Shown here: in pieces, positions 51,689 through 61,773 of the stretch | Layout of the letters: each line of letters begins with the position of its first letter | How positions within the stretch are numbered: the stretch's first letter is position 1 | Assembly (NCBI RefSeq): GCF_013407855.1 | Contig: NZ_JACBZH010000001.1 | Coordinates: 1,054,001-1,118,000 of the forward strand | Direction of reading: 5' to 3' | Length of the DNA stretch: 64,000 bases | DNA from: Actinopolymorpha rutila | Lineage (GTDB): Bacteria > Actinomycetota > Actinomycetes > Propionibacteriales > Actinopolymorphaceae | Notes under the pieces: generated by a model | Seen by the model: only the letters and a program-made list of their open reading frames with translations | What the model was told of the DNA's origin: nothing | The model's database searches: none | Program-made: the position numbers and the translations under genes

Positions 51689-53509
51689 TCAGGTGCGTGG
51701 CAGCGCCCGGGCCAGCAGCAACGCCACGTCGTCGTCATACCCGCCCGGCGGCCGCAACGCGTCGATCACCTGGTCGCACAGGCCCTCCAGGCTGCCCGAC
51801 GCCTTGGCCAGCGCGTCCACCAGCGCGTCGATGCCGGCGTCGACGTCGCGCCGGCGGTTCTCGACCAGCCCGTCGGTGTAGAACGCGACCGTCGTCTCCT
51901 CCGGCAGGGCGACGACGTGCTCGGGTGCGGTCCGCGCCGGTGACGCCGACGAGGCGGCCACGCCCAGGGGCAGCCCGGCCTCGTGGTCCAGCCGCCGCGC
52001 CTTGCCGTTCCCGTCGACGGTGAGCAACGGGAGGTGCCCGGCCGAGGCGTACGTCAGCGTCCCGCGGGCAGCGTCGAACACGGCGTACGCGCAGGTGACG
52101 ATCTCGGTGTCGCCCAGGTCGGCGACCACGCCGTCGAGCAGGGCGAGGATCTCCTTGGGCCGCAGGTCCTGCCGGGCGTAGGCGCGCACCGCGGTGCGTA
52201 CCTGCCCCATGAACGTCGCCGCTCGCAGCCCGCGGCCCATCACGTCGCCGATGACCAGCGCGGTGCGGCCGGGGCCGACCGGGATCACGTCGTACCAGTC
52301 GCCGCCGACCTCGGCCTCCTCCGCACCCGGGAAGTAGCGGGTGGCCACCTCGAGCTCCCCCGGCGGGTGGGTCCACGCGGGCAGCAGGCTGCGCTGCAGG
52401 GTGAGGGCGGTACGCCGCTGCCGGCGTTCGCTGTCGGCGAGGTTGCGGGCCAGCCGGCGTTCGGCGTCGAACAGCCGGGCGTTCTCGATGCTCTGCGCCG
52501 CCCGGGTGGCGACCTGTTCGAGCACGGCGAGGTCCTCACCGGGCGCGAGGTCGCGGCCGTACGCGTGGCCGGGGCCGAGCAGGGTGAGGACGCCGATCAC
52601 CCGGCCGCGGGTAACCAGTGGCACGGCGAGGAAGCCGGCCCCCCGGGTCGCCTCGTGCACCACCGTGTTCGCCTGCGGGTCGGCGTACATCTGGGCGAGG
52701 GCATCCGGGTCGGTGGTGGTGAGCACGGCCGGGCGGCCGGTGAACACCGCGCGCAGCGCCGGGTGGCCGTCCCGCTGGGACCCGCCGAGCCCGCGGATCT
52801 GCTCGACCAGGGACTGCCGGCCGGGCTCGGCCTCGCGGACGTAGACGCGGTCCAGCCGGCGGCCGTCCCACAGGTCGATGATGCACAGGGTCCCGAAGCG
52901 CGGGACGACCAGGTCGCCGACCGTCTCCATCGTCATGCCCACGTCCAGGGAGGAGGCGAGCCGGCTGCTGGCGTGGACGACGTAGGCGAGCCGGTCACGG
53001 ACGTGCTCGAGTTCGGCGCGCGCGGTCCGTTCGGCGCGGAGCAGGGCGGCTCGTTCGGCGCGCAGCAGCGCGGCCCGGTCGTCGCCGCCGTCCGTACCGG
53101 CCCGGCCGTCCGGGCCGTCGGGGCCGGACCGGCCCAGCTCGGCGAAGACCGCCAGCACCTCACCGACGCCGTCGCTCTCGTCGCCGTCGCCGCCGTGACC
53201 GGCCAGGGCTCGCGCCCGGACCGCACACACCACCGCGTGCCCTTCACGGTGCCGCAGCGGGACGGCTCCCTCCCAGGTGCCGTTCGCCGCGAGCTTGGCC
53301 AGCAGGTCCCGGGCGGTGGCGTGGGAGTTCGGCGCGACCATCGCGGTCAGCACCTCCTGGCCCAGCGCCTCCTCCGCCGGCCAGCCGAGCACGGACTCGG
53401 CGGCGGCGTTCCAGAGCGCGATCCGGCCGCTCTCGTCGATCAGCACGATCGCGTTGGCGCTGAGCTCGAGGACGGCGTCGATCAGCTCACGTTCGAGCGG
53501 TCTGGTCAC
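51689..53509 (-). CDS. PAS-GAF-SpoIIE protein serine phosphatase
   Basis: 606 residues. Domain order: PAS (about 8-110; ALWNAAAESVLGW), a short coiled coil with the octamer RAALLRAE duplicated (about 140-175), GAF (about 190-345; AGFLAVPLVTRGRVIGVLTLL) and a PP2C-type SpoIIE phosphatase (about 365-600). Metal ligands are in GGDWYDV, GDVMGRG, YTDGLVEN and DDVALL. Such proteins usually remove phosphate from anti-anti-sigma factors in stress signalling. I choose GTG 53509, which has AAGGAG eight bases upstream, over ATG 53527. No sigma or anti-sigma gene adjoins it. Confidence 0.9.
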   Translation of the reverse strand: MTRPLERELIDAVLELSANAIVLIDESGRIALWNAAAESVLGWPAEEALGQEVLTAMVAPNSHATARDLLAKLAANGTWEGAVPLRHREGHAVVCAVRARALAGHGGDGDESDGVGEVLAVFAELGRSGPDGPDGRAGTDGGDDRAALLRAERAALLRAERTARAELEHVRDRLAYVVHASSRLASSLDVGMTMETVGDLVVPRFGTLCIIDLWDGRRLDRVYVREAEPGRQSLVEQIRGLGGSQRDGHPALRAVFTGRPAVLTTTDPDALAQMYADPQANTVVHEATRGAGFLAVPLVTRGRVIGVLTLLGPGHAYGRDLAPGEDLAVLEQVATRAAQSIENARLFDAERRLARNLADSERRQRRTALTLQRSLLPAWTHPPGELEVATRYFPGAEEAEVGGDWYDVIPVGPGRTALVIGDVMGRGLRAATFMGQVRTAVRAYARQDLRPKEILALLDGVVADLGDTEIVTCAYAVFDAARGTLTYASAGHLPLLTVDGNGKARRLDHEAGLPLGVAASSASPARTAPEHVVALPEETTVAFYTDGLVENRRRDVDAGIDALVDALAKASGSLEGLCDQVIDALRPPGGYDDDVALLLARALPRT

Positions 53510-53664
53510 GCCTGGTGCTCCTTCCATTGCGGAGCATCATGCCGGTTCGCGGCTCGGTGCGTAGGGTTCATGCCAGATCACGCAAGGTCAGACTGGTCGG
53601 GAAGCCGGGACTCGGGACTCGGGTCGGGTTCGGGTCGCGTTCGGTGGAGGTTGTGCGGCGTACG

Positions 53665-55107
53665 TCAGTCGCGATGTCGGGCGAGCTCGTCGGCCAGCGT
53701 GTTCCGCAGGCGGTCGTAACGGACCCGGGCGGCGGTCATGCGTACGACGTCCTCCGGGTCGGGCACGAGCTGCTCCTTCGGCGGAGGCAGGTCGATCCCC
53801 AGCGCCAGCGCCGCTGCGCCCCGGGCGCCGACCTCGGGGTCCTCGGCAAGTCGCAGGGACCGGTCGAAGGTGGCCGCGAACACCCGGCACCACCACGGCG
53901 AGGCGTGCACCGCACCACCACCGAGTACGACGTCCAGCTCGGTGCCGAACGAACCCTCCAGGGTGTCCAGGGCACGCGCCGCCTCGAGTGCGACGCCCTC
54001 CAGCGTTCCCGCGAGCAGCTCTTCCGGGGAGGTCTCCAGGGACAGCCCGGCGACCACGCCGGATCCCGGCGGGATCGTTCCGGGTGGCCGGCTGCCCGCC
54101 TGCATCGGCAGGCAGACCAGGCCGCTGGTGCCGGGCGCGAGCGCGGGTTCGGCGTCCGCGCCGAGCCGCAGCAGCCGGACCGCCCAGGCGCGCAGCACTC
54201 CGCCGCCGGAGAACGCGATCCCGCTCACCAGCCGGTCGGCGTCCACGCGGTAGCGCCAGACGGTGGCCGGGGGTGGCGCGACGTCGGGCCCGTGGACCAC
54301 GCGCAGTGCGGCCGAGGTGCCGACGGTGACGCCGACCGTGCCGGCGTCGGTGCATCCGCTGCCCAGGTTGGACGCGGCACCGTCGCCGAGCGCCGGTGCC
54401 CACCGTGCCTCGGCGAGCGCCGGCCAGCGGTCCCGCCAGCGCGCCGTCAGCCGGGCGGGCGTGTCGTCGACGGTGGGCAGCTCGGCCGGGGTCACCTCCG
54501 CCAGGGCCAGCGCCTCGGGGTCCCAGGTCATGGAGGAGACGTCCAGCAGGCCGGTGCCGGAGGCCATCGACACCGAGGTCGCGTCGGTGCCGAGGAGTAC
54601 GCCGCGCAGGTAGTCGGGCAGGCCGAGGAAGCGCAGTGGCCGCCCCTCGGGTGAGCCCCCGCCCTGGGTCCGGAGCTGGGCACGGAGCCAGGGCACCTTC
54701 GTGGTCCAGTAGAGCGGATGCACCCAGGCGCCGGTGCGTGCGTGGAACGCCTCGGGGTCGGCGGGCAGCCGGTCCGGTCGGGGCCGCGCGCGGGTGTCGA
54801 GCCAGCTGAGCACCGCCGACGCGGGCGTACCGTCCGGACCCACCGCGAGCACCGAGTGCCACTGCGAGGAGGTGGCCACCACCCCGACGCCTGCCAGTGC
54901 CCCGGCCGCGTGTAGCTCGTCCAGGCAGCTCACCAGGTCGGCGAGGTAGCCGTCCGGGTCCAGCTCGCCGCGTCCGTCCTCGTCCTGGCGCGCGGTGACC
55001 GCACGCCGGGCCAGCAGACCGGGCAGCGGCTCGGCGCGTTCGTCGCACACGACGGCACGCACCGACGACGACCCCAGGTCCAGCGCGAGAAGCCGCCGCG
55101 CGGTCAT
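53665..55107 (-). CDS. FGGY family carbohydrate kinase (gluconokinase-like)
   Basis: 480 residues. The N-terminal phosphate loop is [13 protein letters not shown], and the central [14 protein letters not shown] and [10 protein letters not shown] match gluconokinase-type FGGY proteins; the substrate could equally be another sugar or sugar acid. Adenosine-binding GGGAVHAS lies in the C half. Its ATG overlaps the otsA stop (ATGA), so it is made with trehalose-6-phosphate synthase, an unusual pairing. Confidence 0.87.
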   Translation of the reverse strand: MTARRLLALDLGSSSVRAVVCDERAEPLPGLLARRAVTARQDEDGRGELDPDGYLADLVSCLDELHAAGALAGVGVVATSSQWHSVLAVGPDGTPASAVLSWLDTRARPRPDRLPADPEAFHARTGAWVHPLYWTTKVPWLRAQLRTQGGGSPEGRPLRFLGLPDYLRGVLLGTDATSVSMASGTGLLDVSSMTWDPEALALAEVTPAELPTVDDTPARLTARWRDRWPALAEARWAPALGDGAASNLGSGCTDAGTVGVTVGTSAALRVVHGPDVAPPPATVWRYRVDADRLVSGIAFSGGGVLRAWAVRLLRLGADAEPALAPGTSGLVCLPMQAGSRPPGTIPPGSGVVAGLSLETSPEELLAGTLEGVALEAARALDTLEGSFGTELDVVLGGGAVHASPWWCRVFAATFDRSLRLAEDPEVGARGAAALALGIDLPPPKEQLVPDPEDVVRMTAARVRYDRLRNTLADELARHRD

Positions 55108-56642
55108 GTCCGGAGCTCTCCCGTCAGTGCGCTCAGGAACGAGCTGGCCCACCGGTCCACGTCGTGCTCCACCAGGTGCCGGCGCATCGAGCGCATCCGG
55201 CGGGTGGCGTTGCGCGGGTCCAGCCGGAGCGCGTCGACCAGGGTGGTCTTCAGCCCGTCCACGTCGTAGGGATTGACAAGGAAAGCTTGCCGGAACTCGT
55301 CGGCCGCGCCGGCGAATTCGCTCAACAGGAGGGCGCCGGTGTTGTCGTACCGGCAGGCGATGTACTCCTTCGCCACGAGGTTCATGCCGTCGCGCAGCGG
55401 CGTCACCACCATCACGTCGGCGGCGCGGTACAGCGCGGCCAGCTCCTCGCGGTCGTGCGATGAGTGCAGGTAGGTCACCGCTGGCCGGCCGATCCGCCCG
55501 TGCGTGCCGTTGACCCGGCCGACGGCAAGCTCGACCTCGTCGCGCAGCAGTTTGTACTGCTCGACGCGTTCCCGGCTCGGGGTCGCGACCTGGATGAACG
55601 TCGCCTCGTCCGGCGTCACCACACCGTCGGTGAGGAGCTCGGCGAACGCGTGGATGCGCTCACCGATGCCCTTGGTGTAGTCGAGCCGGTCGATGCCGAG
55701 GAGGACCTTCGACGGGGAGCCGATCTCCTCCCGGATCTCCTCCGCGCGCCGCTGCGTCTCCGGGCGCCGGGCGATCTCCTCCAGCTGGGCCACGTCGATG
55801 GAGATGGGGAACGACCGTGCCCGCACCACCCGGCCGTCGGGCAGGAACGTCTGGTCGCGCTGGGTCTGGTAGCCGAGCAGCCGGCGGGTGAGGCGCAGGA
55901 AGTTGGACGCGGCGCCGGGACGCTGGAAGCCGACCAGGTCCGCGCCGAGCAGGCCGCGCAGGATCTGCTGGCGCCACGGCAGCCGGGCGAACAGCTCCAC
56001 CGGGGGAAGCGGGATGTGCAGGAAGTAGCCGATCCGCAGGTCCGGGCGCAGGGCGCGGAGCATCTCGGGCACGAGCTGGAGCTGGTAGTCGTGCACCCAC
56101 ACCAGCGCGCCGTCGTCCGCCGTCTCGGCCGCCGCCTCGGCGAACCTCCGGTTGACCTTGACGTACGCCTCCCACCACTCGCGGCGGTAGACCGGCGGTG
56201 CGATCACGTCGTGGTAGAGCGGCCACAGGGTGGCGTTGGAGAAGCCCTCGTAGTACTCCTCCACCTCCTTGGCCGACAGCGGGACGGGCACGAGGTGCAT
56301 GCCGGCCTCGTCGAACGGCTCGGGTGCCTCCTCGGTGGACCCGGCCCAGCCGATCCAGGCGCCCTTGTTCGCCTTCATCACCGGGTCGAGCGCGGTGACC
56401 AGCCCGCCGGGGCTGCGCCGCCACTGCGTACTCCCGTCGGGGGTGTCCACGCGGTCCACGGGCAGCCGGTTGGCGACGACGACGAACGCCGACCGGCCCG
56501 ACTTTCCGGAGCCACCCTTCGAGCCCGCCGCCCGGGTGGAGGCGCGGGAGCCGCCCTTCGGCGTCCGTGGCGACTTCTCGGTACGGTCGGACGTGGCGGT
56601 TTCAGCCTCGGACGTGGACGACTCGGGTGACTCTGTGGGCAC
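55104..56642 (-). CDS. otsA: Trehalose-6-phosphate synthase
   Basis: 512 residues, GT20 family, joining UDP- or ADP-glucose to glucose-6-phosphate. Recognisable blocks: [11 protein letters not shown] (about 53-63), [28 protein letters not shown] and [16 protein letters not shown]. The first about 50 residues, before the catalytic domain, are a Ser/Lys/Arg-rich tail ([10 protein letters not shown]) of unknown use. The partner phosphatase otsB is 4 kb away on the opposite strand rather than adjacent. Starts at GTG 56642. Confidence 0.94.
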   Translation of the reverse strand: MPTESPESSTSEAETATSDRTEKSPRTPKGGSRASTRAAGSKGGSGKSGRSAFVVVANRLPVDRVDTPDGSTQWRRSPGGLVTALDPVMKANKGAWIGWAGSTEEAPEPFDEAGMHLVPVPLSAKEVEEYYEGFSNATLWPLYHDVIAPPVYRREWWEAYVKVNRRFAEAAAETADDGALVWVHDYQLQLVPEMLRALRPDLRIGYFLHIPLPPVELFARLPWRQQILRGLLGADLVGFQRPGAASNFLRLTRRLLGYQTQRDQTFLPDGRVVRARSFPISIDVAQLEEIARRPETQRRAEEIREEIGSPSKVLLGIDRLDYTKGIGERIHAFAELLTDGVVTPDEATFIQVATPSRERVEQYKLLRDEVELAVGRVNGTHGRIGRPAVTYLHSSHDREELAALYRAADVMVVTPLRDGMNLVAKEYIACRYDNTGALLLSEFAGAADEFRQAFLVNPYDVDGLKTTLVDALRLDPRNATRRMRSMRRHLVEHDVDRWASSFLSALTGELRT

Positions 56643-56759
56643 CGGGACAACTCCCTCGATCGGTGGTGCGAACTTCTCTCTTGACCCTACGGGCGCGACG
56701 GTGGGTGGCCGAGCCGCCGGTGACGAACCGCCCGCTCCCGACCGCCCGAAATTAGCGAT

Positions 56760-57767
56760 CTACCCGGAGTCGCCGTCGCCAGGGGCGTCGTTGGGATACC
56801 GAACGCCGACCTGGGCGCGGGCCGCGTCGAGCACCTCCATCACCGCGATGCTGTCCGCCCAGGGCACCAGCGGACTCTCCAGCAGCCCGGCGCGCAGGCA
56901 CCGGGCCACCTCCTCGGCCTCGTAGGTGTAGCCGACACCGAGCAGGTCGACCGTGACCTCCTCGGGCTCCTTGTCCGGGTGGTGGACGACCAGCCGGTCG
57001 GCGGCCTGGAAGTCGGCCGGGATCTCCACCCAGCCCTCCGTACCGCTGACGTACGCGGTGTTCGGGAGCGGCCCGGCCAGCGAGCCGGTCAGCGTGGCCA
57101 CCGCGCCGCCGGCGTACCCGAGGAGGAGTCCGGCGCTGGCGTCCACGCCGGTCGGGGCGAGCGTTCCGGTGGCTCGCACCGTGTCGGGGGCACCGAGCAG
57201 GTGGTGGGCGAGACTCACCGGATAGATGCCGACGTCGAGCAGCGAGCCACCGGCCAGGTGGGGTGCGAACAGCCGGTCGTCCGGGTCGTAGTCGGCGAGG
57301 AACCCGAGGGTGGCGTGCACCGACCGCGGCTCGCCCAGCGTGCCGGCGTCGAGGAGTTCGCGAAGGCGCAGGTGGAGCGGGTTGCACCGCATCCACATGG
57401 CCTCCATCAGGAACCGCCCGTGCTTGCGGGCAAGGTCGACGAGCTGGCGGGCCTCGGCCGCGTTGACGGTCAGCGCCTTCTCGCAGAGGACCGCCTTGCC
57501 GCTCTCCAGCGCGTGCCGGGCGGTGCCGAGGTGGTCCGAGTGCGGGGTGGCGACGTAGACGACGTCCACCTCCGGGTCCTCGGCCACCTCGGTGTAGGAG
57601 CCGTACGCCCGGCGGATGTCCCACTCCTGCGCGAAGGCCTTCGCGCGGTCGAGGTTGCGGGAACCGACCGCCACCACCTCGTGGTCGGGCAACAGGGCCA
57701 GCTCGCGGGCGAAGACGCCGGCGATGTTCCCGGTGGCGACGATGCCCCAGCGAAGTCGGGGTTGCAT
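56760..57767 (-). CDS. Gfo/Idh/MocA family oxidoreductase
   Basis: 335 residues. The N-terminal Rossmann domain begins LRWGIVATGNIAGVFA; the family Lys is in CEKAL (about 95), and GGSLLDVGIYPVSLAHH contains the Asp and His of the active site. Members oxidise or reduce sugars, inositols or their derivatives with NAD(P). It ends 117 bp upstream of the otsA start, same strand, and may be the first gene of that unit. Confidence 0.9.
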   Translation of the reverse strand: MQPRLRWGIVATGNIAGVFARELALLPDHEVVAVGSRNLDRAKAFAQEWDIRRAYGSYTEVAEDPEVDVVYVATPHSDHLGTARHALESGKAVLCEKALTVNAAEARQLVDLARKHGRFLMEAMWMRCNPLHLRLRELLDAGTLGEPRSVHATLGFLADYDPDDRLFAPHLAGGSLLDVGIYPVSLAHHLLGAPDTVRATGTLAPTGVDASAGLLLGYAGGAVATLTGSLAGPLPNTAYVSGTEGWVEIPADFQAADRLVVHHPDKEPEEVTVDLLGVGYTYEAEEVARCLRAGLLESPLVPWADSIAVMEVLDAARAQVGVRYPNDAPGDGDSG

Positions 57768-58104
57768 GGCTCCCTTTCCTCTCGGCTGCCTCGCGGTCGT
57801 CCCGGCCGGCCCCGGCCGGCGGGGTCCAGGGGTCCGGCGGGTCGAGGTGCGGCTGGACTCCGACGCTACTGGTCGGGCGTGGGAGGTAGGTGTCGACGGT
57901 TGGCGCGGGTACCGGCAGCCGTCCGGTAACGGCCTGGCGGGCGGGTGGTGCCATGGCGGCGAGCGACACCGGTGAACCTTCTATACCGGTTGTGCGAGGG
58001 TCGCCGTGACCGCCATAATCCGAATGCAGGTGACGCCCACGTCGGCACGATTTCGGGCGTACGCCGCCACTGACGCCTGATTCCAACGTCCTCGGGAGAC
58101 CCTC
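57768..58104 (+). promoter_or_regulatory. Intergenic region with a promoter for the VOC gene
   Basis: In this 337-bp divergent gap, TTGTGC (57990-57995) and CATAAT (58014-58019) lie 18 bases apart, a plausible -35/-10 pair about 85 bp upstream of the VOC gene. A GC-rich CCGGCC palindrome cluster lies near 57802-57820. Nothing else stands out. Confidence 0.4.
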
Positions 58105-58533
58105 ATGACCGGAACCACCAACCCGGCTTCCAGCCCCGACTCCAGGCTCGACTCCGGGCCCGACTCCGGCCCCGTCGGCACGCTCGGCACGGTCGCGTTC
58201 GACTGCCCGGACCCCTGGGCGCTCGGCGAGTTCTACGCCCGGATGCTCGGCGGGAAGCTCGACTCCAGCGAGGACGAGGACGACTGGGTGGACCTGCACC
58301 TCGACGGCGGCCGGCGCATCAGCTTCCAGCAGGCCGCGGACTGGGCGCCGCCGACCTGGCCCGGCGGAGATCGCCCGCAGCAGGCGCACATCGACGTCGA
58401 GGTCACCGACCTGGACGCGGCCGAGAAGCGGGTGCTCGCCCTGGGCGCACGCAAGGTCGACCACCAGCCGGGCGCCTCGTGGCGGGTGTTCCTGGACCCG
58501 GTCGGGCACCCCTTCTGCCTGTGCGCCTGCTGA
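58105..58533 (+). CDS. VOC family protein (glyoxalase/bleomycin-resistance fold)
   Basis: 142 residues, one VOC domain of two beta-alpha-beta-beta-beta units, starting TVAFDCPDPWALGEFYARMLGG and ending FLDPVGHPFCLC. An N-terminal 25-residue tail carries SPDSRLDSGPDSGP. Likely metal ligands are His in AHIDVEV and an acidic residue near the end. Actinomycetes have many such proteins, with roles from lyase to antibiotic binding; none can be chosen. It converges on the amidase gene. Confidence 0.83.
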   Translation: MTGTTNPASSPDSRLDSGPDSGPVGTLGTVAFDCPDPWALGEFYARMLGGKLDSSEDEDDWVDLHLDGGRRISFQQAADWAPPTWPGGDRPQQAHIDVEVTDLDAAEKRVLALGARKVDHQPGASWRVFLDPVGHPFCLCAC

Positions 58534-58576
58534 GGCCGGTCGCCCCTGTCGAGGCGGCAGCCGAGGTCGGGCGCGG

Positions 58577-60220
58577 TCAGCCGATCCGGGCCGGCCGGTA
58601 CGCCGGCCGCGCCCGCCCGTTCGGTGCACTCAGGGCCTGCTCGAACGCGTACGCCAGGCGGATCAACGTCGGCTCGCTCCATGCCGTACCCACGAACGCC
58701 AGTCCGACGGGCAGGCCGTCCGCCGCGCCGCACGGCACCGTGACCACGGGGTAGCCGGCGATCGCCGCCGGGATCGAGCACGCGCCGGGCAGCTGGTCGC
58801 CGTTGACCAGGTCGATCTTCCAGGCCGGGGGATAGGTCGGCATCACCAGCGCGTCCAGCCGGCCCGCGCCGAGGGCGGCGTCGATGCCGTGCGTACGGCC
58901 GAGCCGGCGGCAGGTGCGCAGCGCCTCGACGTAGACCGGGTCGCAGAGTCCCCGGGTGGCCAGGGCCCGCTCGAAGCGGTCCTGGCCGAAGTACGTCAGC
59001 TCGCGGTCGGCGTGGTCGTTGTTGAACGCCACGAGTTCGGCCAGCGTGCGCGGCCCGTCCGGACGGCGGGTGGTGAGGTAGCTCTCGAGGTCGGCCCTGA
59101 ACTCCGTGGTCAACACGGTGAGCTCCGCGTCGCTCTCCCGGATCTCGTCGATGCTGGGCAGGTCGGCGGGGTCGACGATCGTGGCGCCCCGGGCGGCCAG
59201 CAGCCGCACCGCCTCCTCCGCGAGTGCGTCCGCCGCCGGGCTGTAACCCCACAGGCCCGCGCGCGGCAGGCCGATCCGGGCACCGGCCAGCCCGTCGGGC
59301 CGGCAGAACTTCGTGTAGTCGGAGTACGCCACCCGTCCCGACCGCATCGTCGCGACGTCGCCGGGGTCGGCGCCCGCCAGCACCCCGAGCAACAGCGCGG
59401 CGTCGGCGACCGTGGTGGCGATCGGCCCCGGAGTGTCCTGGCTGTGGGAGATCGGGACCACGCCGGTCCTCGACACCAGCCCGACCGTGGGCTTGATGCC
59501 CACCACGCCGCACAGGGCCGCCGGGCACACGATGGAACCGTCGGTCTCGGTGCCGACCGCGAGGGGCGCGAGCCCGGCCGCGACCGCCGCCGCCGAACCC
59601 GACGACGACCCGCCCGCCGAGCGGTCCAGGGCGTGCGGGTTGACGCAGAGGCCGCCGACGGCGCTCCATCCCGACGTCGAGGAGCCGGACCGGAAGTTGG
59701 CCCACTCCGACAGGTTGGCCTTGCCGATGACCACCGCTCCGGCCGCGCGCAGGGCGGCGACCAGGGGTGCGTCGGCGGGGGTGGGGACGCCCGCGAGCGC
59801 CAGCGACCCGGCGGTGGTCGGCAGCGCGCCGCCTCCCGCGGTGTCTGCGGTGTCTGCGGTGTCGATGTTGTCCTTCAGCAGCACCGGTACGCCGTGCAGC
59901 GGGCCCCGGACCTCGCCGCGGGCGCGCTCGGCGTCGCGTTCGGCCGCCCGGTCGACCGCGTGCGGGTCGACGGCGAGCACCGACCGCAGGGTGGGACCGG
60001 ACCGGTCGATCTCCTCGATCCGGCGCAGCAGCGCGGCGACGTGCTCGGCCGCGGAGGTCGCGCCGGAGGCGTACCGGTCGCGCAACTCGGCGGCGTCCAG
60101 TCCGGCCGCGTCGGCGGTCGCGGGCGACGGGTCCTGTGGCGGAGCGGCGCTGTCGAGTGACGCTGCGGCGCTGTCGGGTGACGCTGCGGTGGGGTCGGGT
60201 GGCGGAGCGGCGGCGGGCAC
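58577..60220 (-). CDS. Amidase (amidase signature family)
   Basis: About 547 residues from a GTG at 60220; the exact start is uncertain because an Ala/Pro/Ser/Asp-rich stretch (about 1-45), encoded by imperfect direct repeats, precedes the domain. The Ser-cisSer-Lys triad can be read: Lys in LLKDNID, Ser in GGSSSGSAAA and nucleophile Ser in ETDGSIVCPA. The enzyme hydrolyses C-N bonds of amides; no substrate is evident. The C-terminal region YPVVTVPCG-DGLPVGLAFVG is typical. The open frame extends to 60394, but that part is not convincing as protein. Confidence 0.87.
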   Translation of the reverse strand: MPAAAPPPDPTAASPDSAAASLDSAAPPQDPSPATADAAGLDAAELRDRYASGATSAAEHVAALLRRIEEIDRSGPTLRSVLAVDPHAVDRAAERDAERARGEVRGPLHGVPVLLKDNIDTADTADTAGGGALPTTAGSLALAGVPTPADAPLVAALRAAGAVVIGKANLSEWANFRSGSSTSGWSAVGGLCVNPHALDRSAGGSSSGSAAAVAAGLAPLAVGTETDGSIVCPAALCGVVGIKPTVGLVSRTGVVPISHSQDTPGPIATTVADAALLLGVLAGADPGDVATMRSGRVAYSDYTKFCRPDGLAGARIGLPRAGLWGYSPAADALAEEAVRLLAARGATIVDPADLPSIDEIRESDAELTVLTTEFRADLESYLTTRRPDGPRTLAELVAFNNDHADRELTYFGQDRFERALATRGLCDPVYVEALRTCRRLGRTHGIDAALGAGRLDALVMPTYPPAWKIDLVNGDQLPGACSIPAAIAGYPVVTVPCGAADGLPVGLAFVGTAWSEPTLIRLAYAFEQALSAPNGRARPAYRPARIG

Positions 60221-60387
60221 CCGGCAATGGTGCCCTGCCGGGGGCGATCTTGCTGGCCGACCGAGGCGGCTCGGGGTCCTGCGGCCGTCGTCAGGGGTGT
60301 GGCCGAGCGCGTTTGGGCGGACTTGTCGGTGGTGTGCTGTAGGACAGAACCCACGCACCACACGCCACAATCGCGCGGCGGCGCTGA

Positions 60388-60420
60388 ATGACATCGATGT
60401 GCTTCGGTCGTACGATGTCA
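60388..60420 (+). promoter_or_regulatory. Promoter of the DUF3263-otsB unit with embedded inverted repeat
   Basis: ATGACA (60388-60393) and TACGAT (60411-60416) are 17 bases apart, a good -35/-10 pair 39 bp before the start codon. TGACATCG (60389-60396) and CGATGTCA (60413-60420) are perfect inverted arms that cover both elements, so a dimeric regulator could sit across the promoter. Confidence 0.55.
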
Positions 60421-60454
60421 GTCGTCGCTGATCGCCGAGGAGGGATGCCTGGGT

Positions 60455-60799
60455 ATGGACGCTGCGATGGAGCCGGCCCCGAAGATCACTGCCGGCGTTT
60501 CCGACGACTCACCCACCGAGTCGACCGAAGTCGACTCCCGCGCCGCCTCCGGGCTGTGCGAGCGTGACCAGCAGATCATCTCCTTCGAGCGCCAGTGGTG
60601 GAAGTACGCCGGTGCCAAGGAGCAGGCCATCCGCGACCAGTTCGGGATGTCCGCCACCCGCTACTACCAGGTGCTCAACGCCCTGATCGACCGTCCCGAC
60701 GCGCTCGCGTTCGACCCGCTGCTCGTCAAGCGACTCCGGCGGCTGCGTTCCAGCCGTCAGCGGGCCCGCGCCGCGCGGCGCCTCGGCGTCGACGGGTGA
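60455..60799 (+). CDS. DUF3263 domain-containing protein
   Basis: 114 residues. The DUF3263 block is residues about 38-90: RDQQIISFERQWWKYAGAKEQ (first part RDQQIISFERQW), then FGMSATRYYQVLNALID, a helix-turn-helix-like stretch. The C terminus is very basic (KRLRRLRSSRQRARAARRLG), which suits nucleic-acid binding. The N-terminal 37 residues are acidic and probably disordered. AGGAGGG precedes the ATG. Function is unknown; similar small proteins are widespread in actinobacteria. Its stop overlaps the otsB start (GTGA). Confidence 0.88.
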   Translation: MDAAMEPAPKITAGVSDDSPTESTEVDSRAASGLCERDQQIISFERQWWKYAGAKEQAIRDQFGMSATRYYQVLNALIDRPDALAFDPLLVKRLRRLRSSRQRARAARRLGVDG

Positions 60800-61641
60800 C
60801 CTCTCCGGACACCCTGCCGACGCCCACCACGCCCGAGGGCGAGGCCGCCCTCCGCGCGATCGTCGAGCATCCCGAGCGGTCGATGCTCGTCTTCGACTTC
60901 GACGGTGTGCTGTCGCCGATCGTTGACGACCCCGAACGCGCCTTCGCCCACCCCGGGGTGCTTCCCGCGCTGCGCCGGCTCGCCCCGAGTTTCCAGGCGC
61001 TCGCGATCGTCACCGGCCGGCCGGCCGAGGTGGTCGTCCGGCTGGGCGGGTTCGCCGACGTCTCCGAGCTCGCCGGCCTGCTCGTCGTCGGCCACTACGG
61101 CGAGGAACGCTGGGACGCCCGCACCGGTGAGGTCACCGCACCGCCGGTGGCTCCCGGCGTCGAGGAGGTCCGTCGCGCGCTGCCGGACCTGCTGCGCCGC
61201 TGGGGTGCGCCCGAAGGCACCCGGGTGGAGGACAAGGGCCGGGCGGTCGCGGTCCACGTACGCCAGACCGCCGACCCGGCCGCCGCGACCGAGCTCCTCA
61301 CCGACCGGCTCACCGACCTGGCCCGTGCCCACGACCTGGAAGCCCAGCCCGGCCGGATGGTGCTGGAGCTCAAGCCCGGCGGCATGGACAAGGGAGCCGC
61401 GCTTCGCGCGCTGGCCGAGGAGGTGGGCCCGCGCGCTGTCGCCTACACCGGCGATGACCTCGGCGACCTGCCGGCCTACGACACGGTCGAGGAGTTGCGT
61501 TCGCGCGGCGTCGCCGGGCTGAAGGTGTGCTCGGGGTCGACCGAGGTGACCGCGCTCGCCGACCGAGCCGACCTGGTGCTCGACGGCCCGCCCGCGGTGG
61601 CTGCGTTCCTGAACACCCTCGCCGGCCACCTGCACGCCTGA
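60796..61641 (+). CDS. otsB: Trehalose-6-phosphate phosphatase
   Basis: 281 residues of the HAD superfamily. Motif I is FDFDGVLSPI (about 35-44, nucleophile Asp), motif II is VTGRPAE, and motifs III-IV are KPGGMDKGAAL and YTGDDLGD. It removes phosphate from trehalose-6-phosphate, completing the OtsAB route with otsA at 55-56.6 kb. Four-base overlap with the DUF3263 gene shows coupled expression, possibly a regulator-enzyme pair. Confidence 0.93.
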   Translation: MTSPDTLPTPTTPEGEAALRAIVEHPERSMLVFDFDGVLSPIVDDPERAFAHPGVLPALRRLAPSFQALAIVTGRPAEVVVRLGGFADVSELAGLLVVGHYGEERWDARTGEVTAPPVAPGVEEVRRALPDLLRRWGAPEGTRVEDKGRAVAVHVRQTADPAAATELLTDRLTDLARAHDLEAQPGRMVLELKPGGMDKGAALRALAEEVGPRAVAYTGDDLGDLPAYDTVEELRSRGVAGLKVCSGSTEVTALADRADLVLDGPPAVAAFLNTLAGHLHA

Positions 61642-61720
61642 CCGCACCCCAGCGCGGACTTCCACTCGGCGCGGCGATCAACAACGGCGCGCAGGTGGAT
61701 CGCCTGCTTCCCCGGCCAGG

Positions 61721-61769
61721 GTGACCACCGGCAGCCGGTTGCGGGGTCTGGGCCGCCGACGGTGGTCAC
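61721..61769. terminator. Inverted repeat between convergent genes, possible bidirectional terminator
   Basis: GTGACCACC (61721-61729) and GGTGGTCAC (61761-61769) are perfect 9-bp arms with a 31-base spacer, located between the ends of otsB and the Wzz-like gene. No T-run is present. Confidence 0.4.
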
Positions 61770-61773
61770 TCCC

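Noticed and set aside
51689..53509. Two-component sensor kinase
   Set aside because: PAS and GAF domains suggested it, but there is no His-kinase domain; the C terminus is a SpoIIE-type phosphatase.
58233..60227. A 664-codon minus-strand frame overlapping the amidase
   Set aside because: Out of frame with the amidase catalytic residues; Arg/Gly/Pro-rich shadow.
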